Origin: Halorubrum lipolyticum DSM 21995
Lineage (GTDB): Archaea; Halobacteriota; Halobacteria; Halobacteriales; Haloferacaceae
DNA: 35,580 nt
Reading direction: 5' to 3'
NCBI RefSeq assembly: GCF_000337375.1
Contig: NZ_AOJG01000028.1
Span: forward strand, 117,047-152,626
Positions 11,775 to 19,992 of the stretch are shown here, piece after piece. Made by a program: the position numbers and the translations under genes. The number at the start of each line of letters is the position of its first letter. Position 1 is the stretch's first letter. Below the pieces are notes generated by a model that saw nothing but the letters and a program-made list of their open reading frames with translations, searched no databases and had not been told where the DNA came from.

Positions 11775-11996
11775 CTAGTTGGCACCGGACGACCACAACC
11801 GCAACGCGCCGTAGCCGAGAACGGTCCCGAGCACGAGGGAGACTCCCCAGATTCCGAACATCCCCGCGAGGACGCCCTCAGACAAGATCACACCGCCGAT
11901 TACAGACAGAACACCCATCGCGATGAGCATCCAGAACAGGCGGCTTTTCGGAACGAACGACGTCCCACCGGCCGAACTGGACTGTTGCGTGGCCAT
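11775..11996 (-). CDS. Small two-helix membrane protein, 73 aa
   Basis: The protein starts MATQQSSSAGG and contains two hydrophobic segments: LFWMLIAMGVLSVIGGVIL (about residues 20-38) and a second from about 43 to 65 (AGMFGIWGVSLVLGTVLGYGAL). These fit a small integral membrane protein of unknown function. The start at 11996 is preferred over 12038 because the TATA element TTTATATAT (12019-12027 on the minus strand) is centred 27 nt upstream of it; the longer version would place the TATA box inside the coding region. It is convergent with the 116-aa gene and looks unrelated to the catabolic genes. Confidence 0.75.
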   Translation of the reverse strand: MATQQSSSAGGTSFVPKSRLFWMLIAMGVLSVIGGVILSEGVLAGMFGIWGVSLVLGTVLGYGALRLWSSGAN

Positions 11997-12139
11997 ACAA
12001 TGCGAGTGGTAATCACTCATATATAAACGTTTTCCCACTCCGGTTCGTCACGGGCCGCCGACACGGCCATCGGCGCGTGTCGTATCTCCCGGAGGGAGAA
12101 CGCGTCGCCTGACACGCCATGACGAACGGGTGACACGTC

Positions 12140-12562
12140 TCAGAACTCGTCGGTGTATATTATGTTATTCATCTGCGTTCGGGCGGCTCCCGCCACGCAG
12201 AGCAGCCCGATAGCGAGCGCGCCGATCGGGACCTTCCCCCGCCAGCTGGACCAGTGGTACCGCTCTTCCAAGGTGACGATATAAACGGTGTCGTCACGCT
12301 CGTATAGCAACGGGAGATAGTCCGGCGCCGATTCGCGGGAGCGGTACCACTGCCCCTCCCCGTCACGGGCGGCATCGACGGTCGACTGCCGCTCGGGACC
12401 GAGTTCCTCGTACGCCGAGACGTCGTCGTCGCTCGTCGACTGGAGCGTCGATTCGGTGACGTGGTAATCGATGGCGTACACCGCGGAGACTGGAACCAAG
12501 ACGAACAGAAACACCGATCCGACGATACCCACGATGAAGAGACGGGTGTCAGAAATTGGCAT
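12140..12562 (-). CDS. Hypothetical membrane protein, 140 aa
   Basis: The protein starts MPISDTRLFIVGIVGSVFLFVLVPVSAVYAIDYHV, an N-terminal membrane segment at about residues 9-30. A soluble acidic domain follows (about 31-112, with LYERDDTVYIVTLEE), then a second hydrophobic segment near VPIGALAIGLLCVAGAA (about 111-127). The topology places the central domain on the extracellular side, or both termini in the cytoplasm. The family is not recognised. The start at 12562 is supported by a TATA-like run at 12584-12595, about 26 nt upstream; the longer frame to 12946 crosses the neighbouring gene and is Arg/Gln/His-rich, unlike a halophilic protein. Confidence 0.65.
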   Translation of the reverse strand: MPISDTRLFIVGIVGSVFLFVLVPVSAVYAIDYHVTESTLQSTSDDDVSAYEELGPERQSTVDAARDGEGQWYRSRESAPDYLPLLYERDDTVYIVTLEERYHWSSWRGKVPIGALAIGLLCVAGAARTQMNNIIYTDEF

Positions 12563-12663
12563 GTCCAGCGGTTTCACGCGGCGGATCAAAGGTATTGTGG
12601 TCCGTTCGTTGTCCGAGAGACCGGCGGAATCAACACGGATCGAGATGAGCCGATCGCTTGAAC

Positions 12664-12697
12664 GTCGAGTGGCAGCAGTCGTCGAGTGGCAGTTGTC
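12664..12697. repeat. 17-bp tandem duplication
   Basis: GTCGAGTGGCAGCAGTC (12664-12680) is followed immediately by the same unit with two changes (12681-12697). It lies just upstream of the T-rich TATA-like element of the gene at 12737. Confidence 0.8.
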
Positions 12698-12736
12698 GTC
12701 GAACCTTTTTTGCTCTCCGACAGCGACACTCGACGC

Positions 12737-12973
12737 ATGGCCTCGAAAACGTATATGGACCATCTCTGCGAGCGTGAGACGGGTATTCGGTACGTGTTCA
12801 TCATCTCTCTGCTGTCGATCGTCCTGTTGATGGGGTCTTTGACGGTCGTCACACCCGGGACGGGGACGTACTACATCGCGGTTATACAGGTGGTCACGTT
12901 CGGATTCTTGGTCGTGTTCTCGTTCGGACTGATGACGCTTTGCCACCGTCGCGAAACGCAGCGGGAGCTGTGA
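12737..12973 (+). CDS. Small membrane protein, 78 aa
   Basis: The protein starts MASKTYMDHLCERETGIRYVF and has two hydrophobic segments, VFIISLLSIVLLMGSLTVV (about residues 20-38) and a second at about 46-68 (YIAVIQVVTFGFLVVFSFGLMTL), ending in a charged tail. The function is not known. I use the ATG at 12737 rather than 12686 because the T-rich element near 12705-12711 is centred about 28 nt upstream. It is divergent from the 140-aa membrane protein across a 174-base gap; both may belong to an unrelated small-protein cluster inserted between the catabolic genes. Confidence 0.65.
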   Translation: MASKTYMDHLCERETGIRYVFIISLLSIVLLMGSLTVVTPGTGTYYIAVIQVVTFGFLVVFSFGLMTLCHRRETQREL

Positions 12974-13032
12974 GATCCGATGGAAAGGCGACCGGCTCGA
13001 CGCCGCTGTTATATCATACTATTTTGAGAAAT

Positions 13033-13049
13033 ATTCCCATTCGAGAAAC
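13033..13049. promoter_or_regulatory. Operator-like inverted repeat, degenerate copy upstream of the transporter
   Basis: ATTCCC-ATTCG-AGAAAC: five of six left and four of six right positions match the GTTCCC-N5-GGGAAC motif at the same spacing. It ends eight bases before the TATA element of the transporter operon, much as the perfect copy sits against the IclR promoter. On its own it would be weak evidence; position raises it. Confidence 0.4.
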
Positions 13050-13057
13050 ACTAACAG

Positions 13058-13066
13058 TTATATATG
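13058..13066 (+). promoter_or_regulatory. TATA element of the transporter operon
   Basis: TTATATATG, centred about 37 nt before the ATG at 13099, predicting a leader of about ten bases. It is the strongest TATA match in the region and heads the five-gene operon. Confidence 0.6.
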
Positions 13067-13098
13067 ATGGCCAGTAACGCGTTATCGTAGCAAAAACC

Positions 13099-14940
13099 AT
13101 GAAGGATAACAGCCCTTGGACTCGACGCAAATTTGTCGAAATCGGTGCGGTCGCCGGCACCGGTCTACTTGCTGGTTGTACGGGTGGAAGTGACTCGAGC
13201 GGCGACGGTGAGGACGGAAACGGTTCGAGCGGCGACGGTGAGGACGGAAACGGTTCGAGCGGCGACGGTGAGGACGGAACGAACCGGTTTAACGCCGTCA
13301 TCGGACGCCCGCTTCCGGAGGTGCAGTTCAACCCCTTCAACATCCAGAACTACGGCCAGACCATCAGCATGTACCTCAACGTGTCGCTCGCTGACGGGCA
13401 TGCCGACGGAACCGTTCAATCGCGGTTCTTAGAGGACATCTCGACGGACGGCAGAGAGATGACGATGTCGATCCCGGAGGGATGGACCTACTGGAACGGC
13501 GACGAGATCACGGCAGAGGATTTATATACTGGGTTCGAAATCCAGCGGTACCAGAACTACGACTCGACGAACTACGAGAGCCACGAAATCGTCGACGACT
13601 ACACCGTGAAGCGGACGTTCAAGAGCCGCGTCACGCCGACACTGATGCAGGCCTCGCTCGTCGGCGATTCCTTCGTCCATCCCGAGCTGTTCTCGGAGTA
13701 CCTCGAGCAGTACGAAGACGCGGGCTCCGCGGACGAGCGGGACAGCGTCACCGAAGAGCTCATCCAGTACACGATCAGCGCGGAAGACTACATCGACGGC
13801 GGATACGGAACGGGCGTGTATCGGCCCACCGAGTGGAACAACGCGCGACTCGATGCGGAACTGGTCGAGGACCACCCGATGGCGGAGTCGACGGACGTGC
13901 CCGGGGTCCGCATCTACGCCGTCGGCGGTGAGAGCGAGGCGATGGCGAGGAACAACACGCTCGACCGAGCGTACGCGCACCCCAACGACACGTGGATGGA
14001 AGGCACGGACCTGGAGATTGAGAGCACGATCAACTGGTTCCGCGCCCAGAAGTTCATCCTCAACTGGAACAACGAGCACCTCGCGAACCTGAACGTCCGC
14101 CGGGCGGTCATGGCCATCATGCCGCTCGATGCCATGAGCGCGGCCGCGAACGAGGCCGGGTACAACGCGGAACCGACCCAGTTGCAGACCGGTCTCCGAG
14201 AGTCGATTCACGAGGAGTACCTCGGGGAGGACTTCACTGACCAGCTCATCGAGTACCCGGTCGCGTCTGATTCGGAAGCCGCCGCGGAGTACATGCGTGC
14301 GGCCGACTACACCCAGGAGGGCGGAAGCTGGGTCAGTCCCGAGGGCGAGCAGGTCTCGTTCAACATCCTCTCGCGAAGTAACACCGGGCAGGCGCTCCCG
14401 ACGACGGCCTTCTCGGACGCGCTCAACCGCTTCGGGATCGAGACGGAGGTGAACGCCATCGGCGAGGACTACTACACGACGCTGCAGAACTGGGAGTTCG
14501 ACATGGGGTGGGTCTGGCACGTCGCGTCCGCGCTGTGGCACCCGACCTCCTACTTCTCGAACGACTTCTACGGCGTCCGTGTCGGCGACCCGGAGGAGAC
14601 GGAAGGGACCGGTGAGACCGGCATTCCGCTTACCACGACCATCCCGAGCGAGGTCGGTTCCGAGGAGATCAGCGGGAGCGGCCAAGAGATCCGTCCGGCT
14701 CAGTTGAGCAACGATCTCCCGGCGTCCGAGTCGACCGAGGAGGTCCGAGAGACGACCCGAACGCTGGCGTGGTGGTTCAACTACAGCCTCCCGGCGATCG
14801 CCTACATCCAGGAGAATCAGACCCGCGCGATGGACACGACGAACTACGAGGTCGTCCCGGATACCCAACCGCCGCTGGACGTGAGCGAACCGATCATGAA
14901 AGGGCTGTTCAACGGTCACATCCGGGAAAATAGCTCGTGA
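13099..14940 (+). CDS. Dpp/Opp-class ABC transporter substrate-binding lipoprotein
   Basis: The 613-residue protein has a Tat-type signal (TRRKFV, residues 8-13), a hydrophobic stretch and a lipobox LLAGC with C27 as the lipidation site. A Gly/Ser/Asp/Glu linker follows, made of a tandem 10-residue repeat (about 33-60), then a family 5 solute-binding domain; EGWTYWNGDEITAEDLYTGFEIQRYQ is the typical segment. It should be anchored outside the membrane and deliver ligand to the permeases encoded next. Family 5 proteins bind peptides, but in archaea the same class also takes up di- and oligosaccharides. With hydrolases on both sides, pectic oligosaccharides are the likely ligand; this is inferred from context. 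Confidence 0.9.
   Translation: MKDNSPWTRRKFVEIGAVAGTGLLAGCTGGSDSSGDGEDGNGSSGDGEDGNGSSGDGEDGTNRFNAVIGRPLPEVQFNPFNIQNYGQTISMYLNVSLADGHADGTVQSRFLEDISTDGREMTMSIPEGWTYWNGDEITAEDLYTGFEIQRYQNYDSTNYESHEIVDDYTVKRTFKSRVTPTLMQASLVGDSFVHPELFSEYLEQYEDAGSADERDSVTEELIQYTISAEDYIDGGYGTGVYRPTEWNNARLDAELVEDHPMAESTDVPGVRIYAVGGESEAMARNNTLDRAYAHPNDTWMEGTDLEIESTINWFRAQKFILNWNNEHLANLNVRRAVMAIMPLDAMSAAANEAGYNAEPTQLQTGLRESIHEEYLGEDFTDQLIEYPVASDSEAAAEYMRAADYTQEGGSWVSPEGEQVSFNILSRSNTGQALPTTAFSDALNRFGIETEVNAIGEDYYTTLQNWEFDMGWVWHVASALWHPTSYFSNDFYGVRVGDPEETEGTGETGIPLTTTIPSEVGSEEISGSGQEIRPAQLSNDLPASESTEEVRETTRTLAWWFNYSLPAIAYIQENQTRAMDTTNYEVVPDTQPPLDVSEPIMKGLFNGHIRENSS
13195..13279 (+). repeat. 30-bp in-frame tandem repeat in the lipoprotein linker
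   Basis: A 30-base unit is repeated perfectly about 2.8 times, encoding SSGDGEDGNG three times (last copy partial). Perfect DNA identity, not just protein similarity, points to recent expansion by slippage. It would change linker length by ten residues per unit without a frameshift. Confidence 0.95.
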
Positions 14941-15011
14941 GAACTCGGCGCTCACTCACCCGACAACAAATGGTAACAAAGAAACGGTAACGGAATAACG
15001 AAGACACACGC

Positions 15012-16031
15012 ATGAATCTAAACTATCTCACACGGCGGCTCGGGCAGGCCGTCATCACGTTCTGGGCGACGGTGACGCTCACGTTTGCGCTCTATCACAT
15101 GATGCCCGGTGGCCCGGTGGAGTCGATGCAGAACATCATCCTCCAGCAGGTCACGACGTCCGGCGGGTCAGTCGACCTCGAACAGATCGAACAGATGGTC
15201 GCGCTGTACGCGAACATCCAGCCCAACGATCCGGTGTACGTCCAGTATATCGACTACTGGCGCCAGCTGCTGTTCGAGTTCAGCATGGGACAGTCGTTCT
15301 CACACCAGGAGCCGGTCACGACGCTCATCGCCGAGCGCGTTCCGTGGTCGATGTTCGTCTCGGTGTACTCGCTCGTCATCGGGTACACGGCGAGCATTCT
15401 GCTCGGGTCCGCGATGGCGTTCAAAGAGAAGAGCCGCTTCGACTCGATCATGTCCAGCATCATGGTCGCGCTGCAGTCGACGCCGTACTACATCGTCGCG
15501 CTCCTGCTGATCTACTCGGTCGCGTTACGGCTCGGCTGGTTCCCGACCGGCGGTCGCGTCGGCACGGGAGTCGAGGCCGGGTTCAACCTGGAGTTCATGA
15601 CGAGCGTCGTTCACCACGCGGCCCTGCCGATCCTCTCGACGAGCATTCTCGGGATCGCCGGCGCGATCTCGCTGCGAGGAAACGCGATCCGCGTCCTCGG
15701 CGAAGACTACCTCCGAGTGGCGGAGCTCCGCGGGCTTCGCCCGACTCGGATCGCGACCGAGTACGTCGGCCGGAACGCGATCTTGCCGATGTACACGCGG
15801 TTCATGATCGGGATCGCGGGGGTGCTCAGCAGCTCGGTCATCCTCGAGCAGATCTTCTCGTACCCGGGAATGGGACTGCTCATGTACAACGCGATCAACA
15901 TCAGGGACTACCCGTTGCTGATGGGGACGCTGATCATCTTCACGTCGATCACCATCATCGGGATCCTGATCGCCGACTTGACCTACGGATACATCGATCC
16001 GCGGGCGAGCGGCGGAGGTGGTACTGAATGA
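15012..16031 (+). CDS. ABC transporter permease, DppB type
   Basis: The 339-residue integral membrane protein starts MNLNYLTRRLGQAVITFWATVTLTFALYHMMPGGP, the standard first helix of DppB/OppB-type permeases. Further membrane segments lie near SLVIGYTASILLGSAMAF, IVALLLIYSVAL and IMVALQSTPYYIV. The coupling-loop region (RGNAIRVLGEDYLRVAELRGLRPTRIATEYVGRNAILP, EAA-type) contacts the ATPases. FSYPGMGLLMYNAI is also typical of the family. It is separated from the binding protein by 71 bases without a strong TATA element and overlaps the next gene by four bases, so it belongs to the same operon. Confidence 0.92.
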   Translation: MNLNYLTRRLGQAVITFWATVTLTFALYHMMPGGPVESMQNIILQQVTTSGGSVDLEQIEQMVALYANIQPNDPVYVQYIDYWRQLLFEFSMGQSFSHQEPVTTLIAERVPWSMFVSVYSLVIGYTASILLGSAMAFKEKSRFDSIMSSIMVALQSTPYYIVALLLIYSVALRLGWFPTGGRVGTGVEAGFNLEFMTSVVHHAALPILSTSILGIAGAISLRGNAIRVLGEDYLRVAELRGLRPTRIATEYVGRNAILPMYTRFMIGIAGVLSSSVILEQIFSYPGMGLLMYNAINIRDYPLLMGTLIIFTSITIIGILIADLTYGYIDPRASGGGGTE

Positions 16032-17050
16032 GTGACTCAGAAGGCGATACACAGTCGGAACTGGAAGCACTGTTCGAGCCCCAGGGCACCGTCGAGTCGC
16101 TGACACGCTGGGAGCGGGTGAAACAGCAGTACGACCTGTACGTTCGGGCGCCGCTGAAGGTGGCGATCAACGACTGGCGGACGGTCGTCGGCCTTGGGCT
16201 GCTCATCCTGTTCGGCCTGGCGGGAACCGTCGGCGTCTGGTTCACGGCGGCCCCGTCGTCCGGTCAGGCGCCGTTCCTGCTCGGTCCGTTCGAGAACTGG
16301 GCGTATCCGCTCGGAACCGACGTGCTCGGGCGACCGATCCACACGCAGCTCATCCACGCGACGCCCGCCATGTTCCAGATGATCCTCGGCGGCGCCGGAC
16401 TCGCGATCGGTCTCGCGACGGTCGTCGGCCTGCTTTCGGGGTTCCTTCGGGACACGGTGGTCGACAGGGTGCTCATGACGATCGCCGACGTCGTTATCAC
16501 GATCCCGGGGCTCCCGTTGGTGATGGTGCTTGTCGCCGTCTTCCAGCCGCGGAACCCGTACGTCGTCGGGGTTCTCCTGGGTCTCGACGCGTGGCCCGCC
16601 TTGGCGCGACAGATCCGTTCGCAGGTGCTCAGCATCCGCGAGGAACACTACGTCGAGGCCTCGCGGATAATGGGACTGAGAATCTGGACGATCCTCCGGC
16701 GGGACCTGTTGGGACAGCTCACGCCGTACATCGCCATCAACGCCGCGTTGGCGGCCCGCGGGATCATCTTCGGGTCGGTCGGGCTGTACTTCATCGGCGT
16801 GCTCCCGTTCAACGCGTTGAACTGGGGAGTGATGATGAACATGGCGTACGCCTCGGGGGCGCTGAACGAGACCGCGAAGCTCCACTGGCTCCTCTGGCCG
16901 ATGCTAACGATCTTCCTGCTGTCGGTCTCGTTCGTCCTGCTGTCGCAGGGCCTCGATAGCGTTTTCAACGTCCGGCTTCGAGCGCGACACGCGCAAACGG
17001 CCGGCGAAGGCGACACATCCGCTTCAAAAGGAGAACACGATAACGCATGA
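16028..17050 (+). CDS. ABC transporter permease, DppC type
   Basis: The 340-residue protein has a cytoplasmic N-terminal stretch of about 50 residues, a first membrane helix near VVGLGLLILFGLAGTVGVWF, then the family segment PLGTDVLGRPIHTQLIHATPAMFQMILGGAGLAI. The coupling loop (RQIRSQVLSIREEHYVEASRIMGLRIWTILRRDLLGQLTPYI) matches the EAA motif of DppC/OppC. It pairs with the DppB-type permease to form the membrane channel. Its start overlaps the preceding stop as ATGA and its end overlaps the ATPase gene the same way, indicating translational coupling. Confidence 0.92.
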   Translation: MSDSEGDTQSELEALFEPQGTVESLTRWERVKQQYDLYVRAPLKVAINDWRTVVGLGLLILFGLAGTVGVWFTAAPSSGQAPFLLGPFENWAYPLGTDVLGRPIHTQLIHATPAMFQMILGGAGLAIGLATVVGLLSGFLRDTVVDRVLMTIADVVITIPGLPLVMVLVAVFQPRNPYVVGVLLGLDAWPALARQIRSQVLSIREEHYVEASRIMGLRIWTILRRDLLGQLTPYIAINAALAARGIIFGSVGLYFIGVLPFNALNWGVMMNMAYASGALNETAKLHWLLWPMLTIFLLSVSFVLLSQGLDSVFNVRLRARHAQTAGEGDTSASKGEHDNA

Positions 17051-18108
17051 AATCCGAACCGATAGCCGAAGTCGAGAATCTCAACGTGGCCTTTCCCATG
17101 GATCGGGGCGAGTCGCGGGTCGTCCGCGACGCCGATATCGACATTTATCAGGACGAAATTCTCGGCGTCGTGGGCGAGAGCGGCAGCGGCAAATCGATGT
17201 TCGCCGCGTCGCTGCTCGACGGCGTCGTCGAACCGGGCGTGAGCCGCGGCGAGATCACGTTCAATCCGCCCGACGGCGGCGATCCGATCTCCGTCTTAGA
17301 CCTCACCGAGGAGGAGCTTCGGCGGTTCCGCTGGGACCGGGTCGCCATGGTGTTCCAGGGGGCGATGAGCTCGTTCAACCCCGTCAAAACGATCGGGGCG
17401 CACTTCAAGGAGACGCTCCAGGACCACAACAAGAACGTCGAAGAGGGCCTGGAGCGCGGTCGACAGCTGCTCGAAGACCTGTACCTCGATCCCGACCGCG
17501 TCATGGACTCGTATCCGCACGAGCTGAGCGGGGGCATGAAACAGCGCGGGCTGATCGCGTTGAGCCTGCTTCTCGACCCGGACCTGTTGATCCTCGACGA
17601 GCCGACGGCGGCGCTGGACCTGCTGATGCAGCGGTCGATCATCTCGCTCCTTCGAGAGGTGCAGACCAACTACGACGCGACGTTCGTGATGATCACTCAC
17701 GACCTGGCGCTGCTGTCGAAGCTGGCGGACCGAATGGTGATCATGTACGCCTTCCAGTTCATCGAGATGGGCGAAACCGACGAGATCATCTGGAACGCCT
17801 CGCACCCTTACACCAGGGCGCTGCTCGCGTCGACGCCGAGCCTGGCCTCGGACATCGACGAGATGAAGCCGATCCCCGGTGACAAGCCGGACCCGGTCGA
17901 GCAGTTCCACGGCTGCTCGTACAGCTCGCGCTGCCCGCTCGCGGACGAGCGGTGTCGCGAGGAGGAACCGCCGTTGAGGGCGGTAGAGGGGTCGACCACG
18001 CAACAGACGGCGTGCTTCCACTACGAGGACGCGGCCGAGGCGATCCACCTGCCGTCCTCGCCGCAGGAGGCCGCCGAGTCCGCCGCCGCCGACGGGGAGG
18101 GACAATGA
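17047..18108 (+). CDS. ABC transporter ATPase, DppD type
   Basis: The 353-residue ATPase has Walker A GESGSGKS (residues 43-50), the Q-loop FQGAMSSFNPV, signature LSGGMKQR, Walker B LLILDEPTAALD and the H-loop HDL. The C-terminal extension, HGCSYSSRCPLADERC, carries the Cys pattern of oligopeptide-transporter ATPases, which in some homologues binds an iron-sulfur cluster. It powers import together with the next gene product. It overlaps both neighbours by four bases. Confidence 0.93.
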   Translation: MKSEPIAEVENLNVAFPMDRGESRVVRDADIDIYQDEILGVVGESGSGKSMFAASLLDGVVEPGVSRGEITFNPPDGGDPISVLDLTEEELRRFRWDRVAMVFQGAMSSFNPVKTIGAHFKETLQDHNKNVEEGLERGRQLLEDLYLDPDRVMDSYPHELSGGMKQRGLIALSLLLDPDLLILDEPTAALDLLMQRSIISLLREVQTNYDATFVMITHDLALLSKLADRMVIMYAFQFIEMGETDEIIWNASHPYTRALLASTPSLASDIDEMKPIPGDKPDPVEQFHGCSYSSRCPLADERCREEEPPLRAVEGSTTQQTACFHYEDAAEAIHLPSSPQEAAESAAADGEGQ

Positions 18109-19169
18109 GCGGAGCCGACCCGGTCGTCTCGATGCAGGACATCACCGTCGAGTTCGGTGAGAGCGGTTTCGGCCCGTTCGGCGACTCCGAGGTCGTGCGC
18201 GCCGTCGACGAGGTGGACCTCGACATCGGCGAAGGCGAGGTGATCGCCTTAGTCGGCGAGTCCGGCTGCGGGAAGACCACGCTCGGCAAGACCGCGATCG
18301 GCTTCCAGCGTCCGACCGGCGGCACGATCCGCTACCGCGGCCAGGACATCGGGGAAGCGCGCGACAGCCGCAACCCCGACATCCCGTTCAGCGAGATCCG
18401 GCGGTCGCTTCAGATCATCCACCAGGACCCCGGAAGCGCGCTCAACCCGAATCAGCGCGTGATCACCTCGCTGCTGTTACCGCTGAAGAAGAACACGGAC
18501 CTGGGTCGCGGCGAGTGCAAGGAGCGCATCTACGCGCTCGCCGAGCGCGTCGGACTCACTCCCGTCGACGACTTCATGAACCGCTACCCGCATCAGCTCT
18601 CGGGCGGCGAGCAGCAGCGGACGGTCCTGATCCGGGCGATGATGATGAATCCGGACCTGATCTTGGCCGACGAGGCGATCAGCGCGCTCGACGTCTCGCT
18701 GCGGATCGAGATGATGGACCTGATGCTGGAGCTGCGAGAGCTGTTCAACACCTCGTTCCTCTTCGTGTCCCACGACCTCTCGAACGCGAGGTACCTGACG
18801 AAAAAATCCGGCGGACGCATCGCCGTGATGTACCTGGGTGAGATCGTCGAGATCGGGACCGTCGAGGAGATCATCGAGAACCCCCAGCATCCCTACACGC
18901 AGGCGTTGAAGTGGGCGACGCCGAACCTCTTCGTCGAGGACGAGGAGGACTCGCCGCTCCGCGGGCTCGACATCCCGGACCCCACGGAGAAGCCCGAAGG
19001 GTGTTCGTTCCACCCCCGCTGTCCGGAGGCCCGTACCGTCTGCGAGACGACGCGGCCGGGAGCGTACGAGAGCGACGACAGCGAGTACCGGTGTAAGTGC
19101 TTCCGCGCGACGGACGAACACGAGTACTGGAACAGCGAGGAGCTGGCGGGTTCCGAACTCGTCGAGTAG
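18105..19169 (+). CDS. ABC transporter ATPase, DppF type
   Basis: The 354-residue ATPase starts MSGADPVVSMQDITVEF at an ATGA overlap with the preceding stop; the longer frame from 17952 would run deep into that gene and is rejected. Walker A is GESGCGKT (residues 51-58), signature LSGGEQQR, Walker B LILADEAISALD, H-loop HDL. The C-terminal region has the Cys-rich motif EGCSFHPRCPEARTVC. Last gene of the transporter operon. It is convergent with the Hyi-like isomerase gene, with only 70 bases between stops. Confidence 0.93.
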   Translation: MSGADPVVSMQDITVEFGESGFGPFGDSEVVRAVDEVDLDIGEGEVIALVGESGCGKTTLGKTAIGFQRPTGGTIRYRGQDIGEARDSRNPDIPFSEIRRSLQIIHQDPGSALNPNQRVITSLLLPLKKNTDLGRGECKERIYALAERVGLTPVDDFMNRYPHQLSGGEQQRTVLIRAMMMNPDLILADEAISALDVSLRIEMMDLMLELRELFNTSFLFVSHDLSNARYLTKKSGGRIAVMYLGEIVEIGTVEEIIENPQHPYTQALKWATPNLFVEDEEDSPLRGLDIPDPTEKPEGCSFHPRCPEARTVCETTRPGAYESDDSEYRCKCFRATDEHEYWNSEELAGSELVE

Positions 19170-19239
19170 CGCCCGCCCGCAGACGTCTTTTGGTCGGAGC
19201 GCGTCGATAGCGCGGAAACGGTCGCCTGGTGCGGCCGGT

Positions 19240-19992
19240 CTACCGCCAGTCGAGGACTGTTTCGACCGCCTCGTCGGCGTCGCCCGTCGGCGAGAACTCG
19301 CACCCGACGTACCCGTCGTACTCGGTGTCGTCGATCGCCTCGAGGATGGCTTCGTAGTTGAGCTCTCCCGTTCCCGGCTCGTGGCGCCCGGGCACGTCGG
19401 CGACGTGGAAGTGGCCGATCCGGTCGACGTTGTCGGTGATCGTCTGAATGAGGTTCCCTTCGGTGACCTGCTGGTGGTAGATGTCGTACAGCAGCTTGAC
19501 GCGTGACGATCCGACGGCGTCGACGATGTCGAACCCCTCCGCCGACGTCTCGAGGAAGTAGTCGGGGTGATCGACGGCGGTGTTCAGCGGTTCGACGACG
19601 AGGGTCACCCCCGCGTCTTCGGCGTCGGGCGCGACGGCGGAGAGCGTCTCGATGACGGCCTCGCGCTGCGTGGGTCGGTCCAGCCCGTCCTGGTCCGGGC
19701 CGGTCGTCACGATCAGGACGGGCACGCCGTGGTCGGCCGCGACTGCGATCGACTCGCGGATCGTCTTCGCCGCCTCCTCGGTTCCCTCGGGATCGGTCAG
19801 CGTGCCGCCGGCGACGAAGCCCGCGACCGGAATGTCGACATCGGCGGCGGTGTCGGCGATCGCCTGGAGGTCCCTCGCGCGCCAGTCCCAGAACTCGACG
19901 GCGTCGGCGCCCGCTTCGGCGGCCCGCGACACGCGGTCGACGAACGGGTCGTCGTCGTACACCATCTCCAGGCAGATGGAGATGTCTGGCAT
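19240..19992 (-). CDS. Hydroxypyruvate isomerase-like TIM-barrel sugar isomerase/epimerase
   Basis: The 250-residue protein matches the AP-endonuclease-2/xylose-isomerase-like TIM barrel, and the motifs VVEPLNTAVDHPDYFL, LYDIYHQQVTEGN, GHFHVADVPGRHEPGTGELNY and GCEFSPTGD are those of hydroxypyruvate isomerase (Hyi) and related ketose epimerases. Glu, Asp, His and Glu residues in these motifs form the metal site in the family. Length agrees with Hyi (about 258). Its ATG directly abuts the stop of the upstream Gfo/Idh/MocA gene, so the two are one transcript and probably one pathway. In this locus the substrate could be a keto-sugar or keto-uronate rather than hydroxypyruvate; that is inference. 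Confidence 0.82.
   Translation of the reverse strand: MPDISICLEMVYDDDPFVDRVSRAAEAGADAVEFWDWRARDLQAIADTAADVDIPVAGFVAGGTLTDPEGTEEAAKTIRESIAVAADHGVPVLIVTTGPDQDGLDRPTQREAVIETLSAVAPDAEDAGVTLVVEPLNTAVDHPDYFLETSAEGFDIVDAVGSSRVKLLYDIYHQQVTEGNLIQTITDNVDRIGHFHVADVPGRHEPGTGELNYEAILEAIDDTEYDGYVGCEFSPTGDADEAVETVLDWR

Noticed and set aside
12563-12946. N-terminal extension of the 140-aa membrane protein
   Set aside because: It overlaps the divergent small gene at 12737, and a promoter element sits inside it.
13522-14955. 477-codon minus-strand frame opposite the binding-protein gene
   Set aside because: Antisense to a clearly identified lipoprotein; Arg/Val/Leu-rich with no domain.
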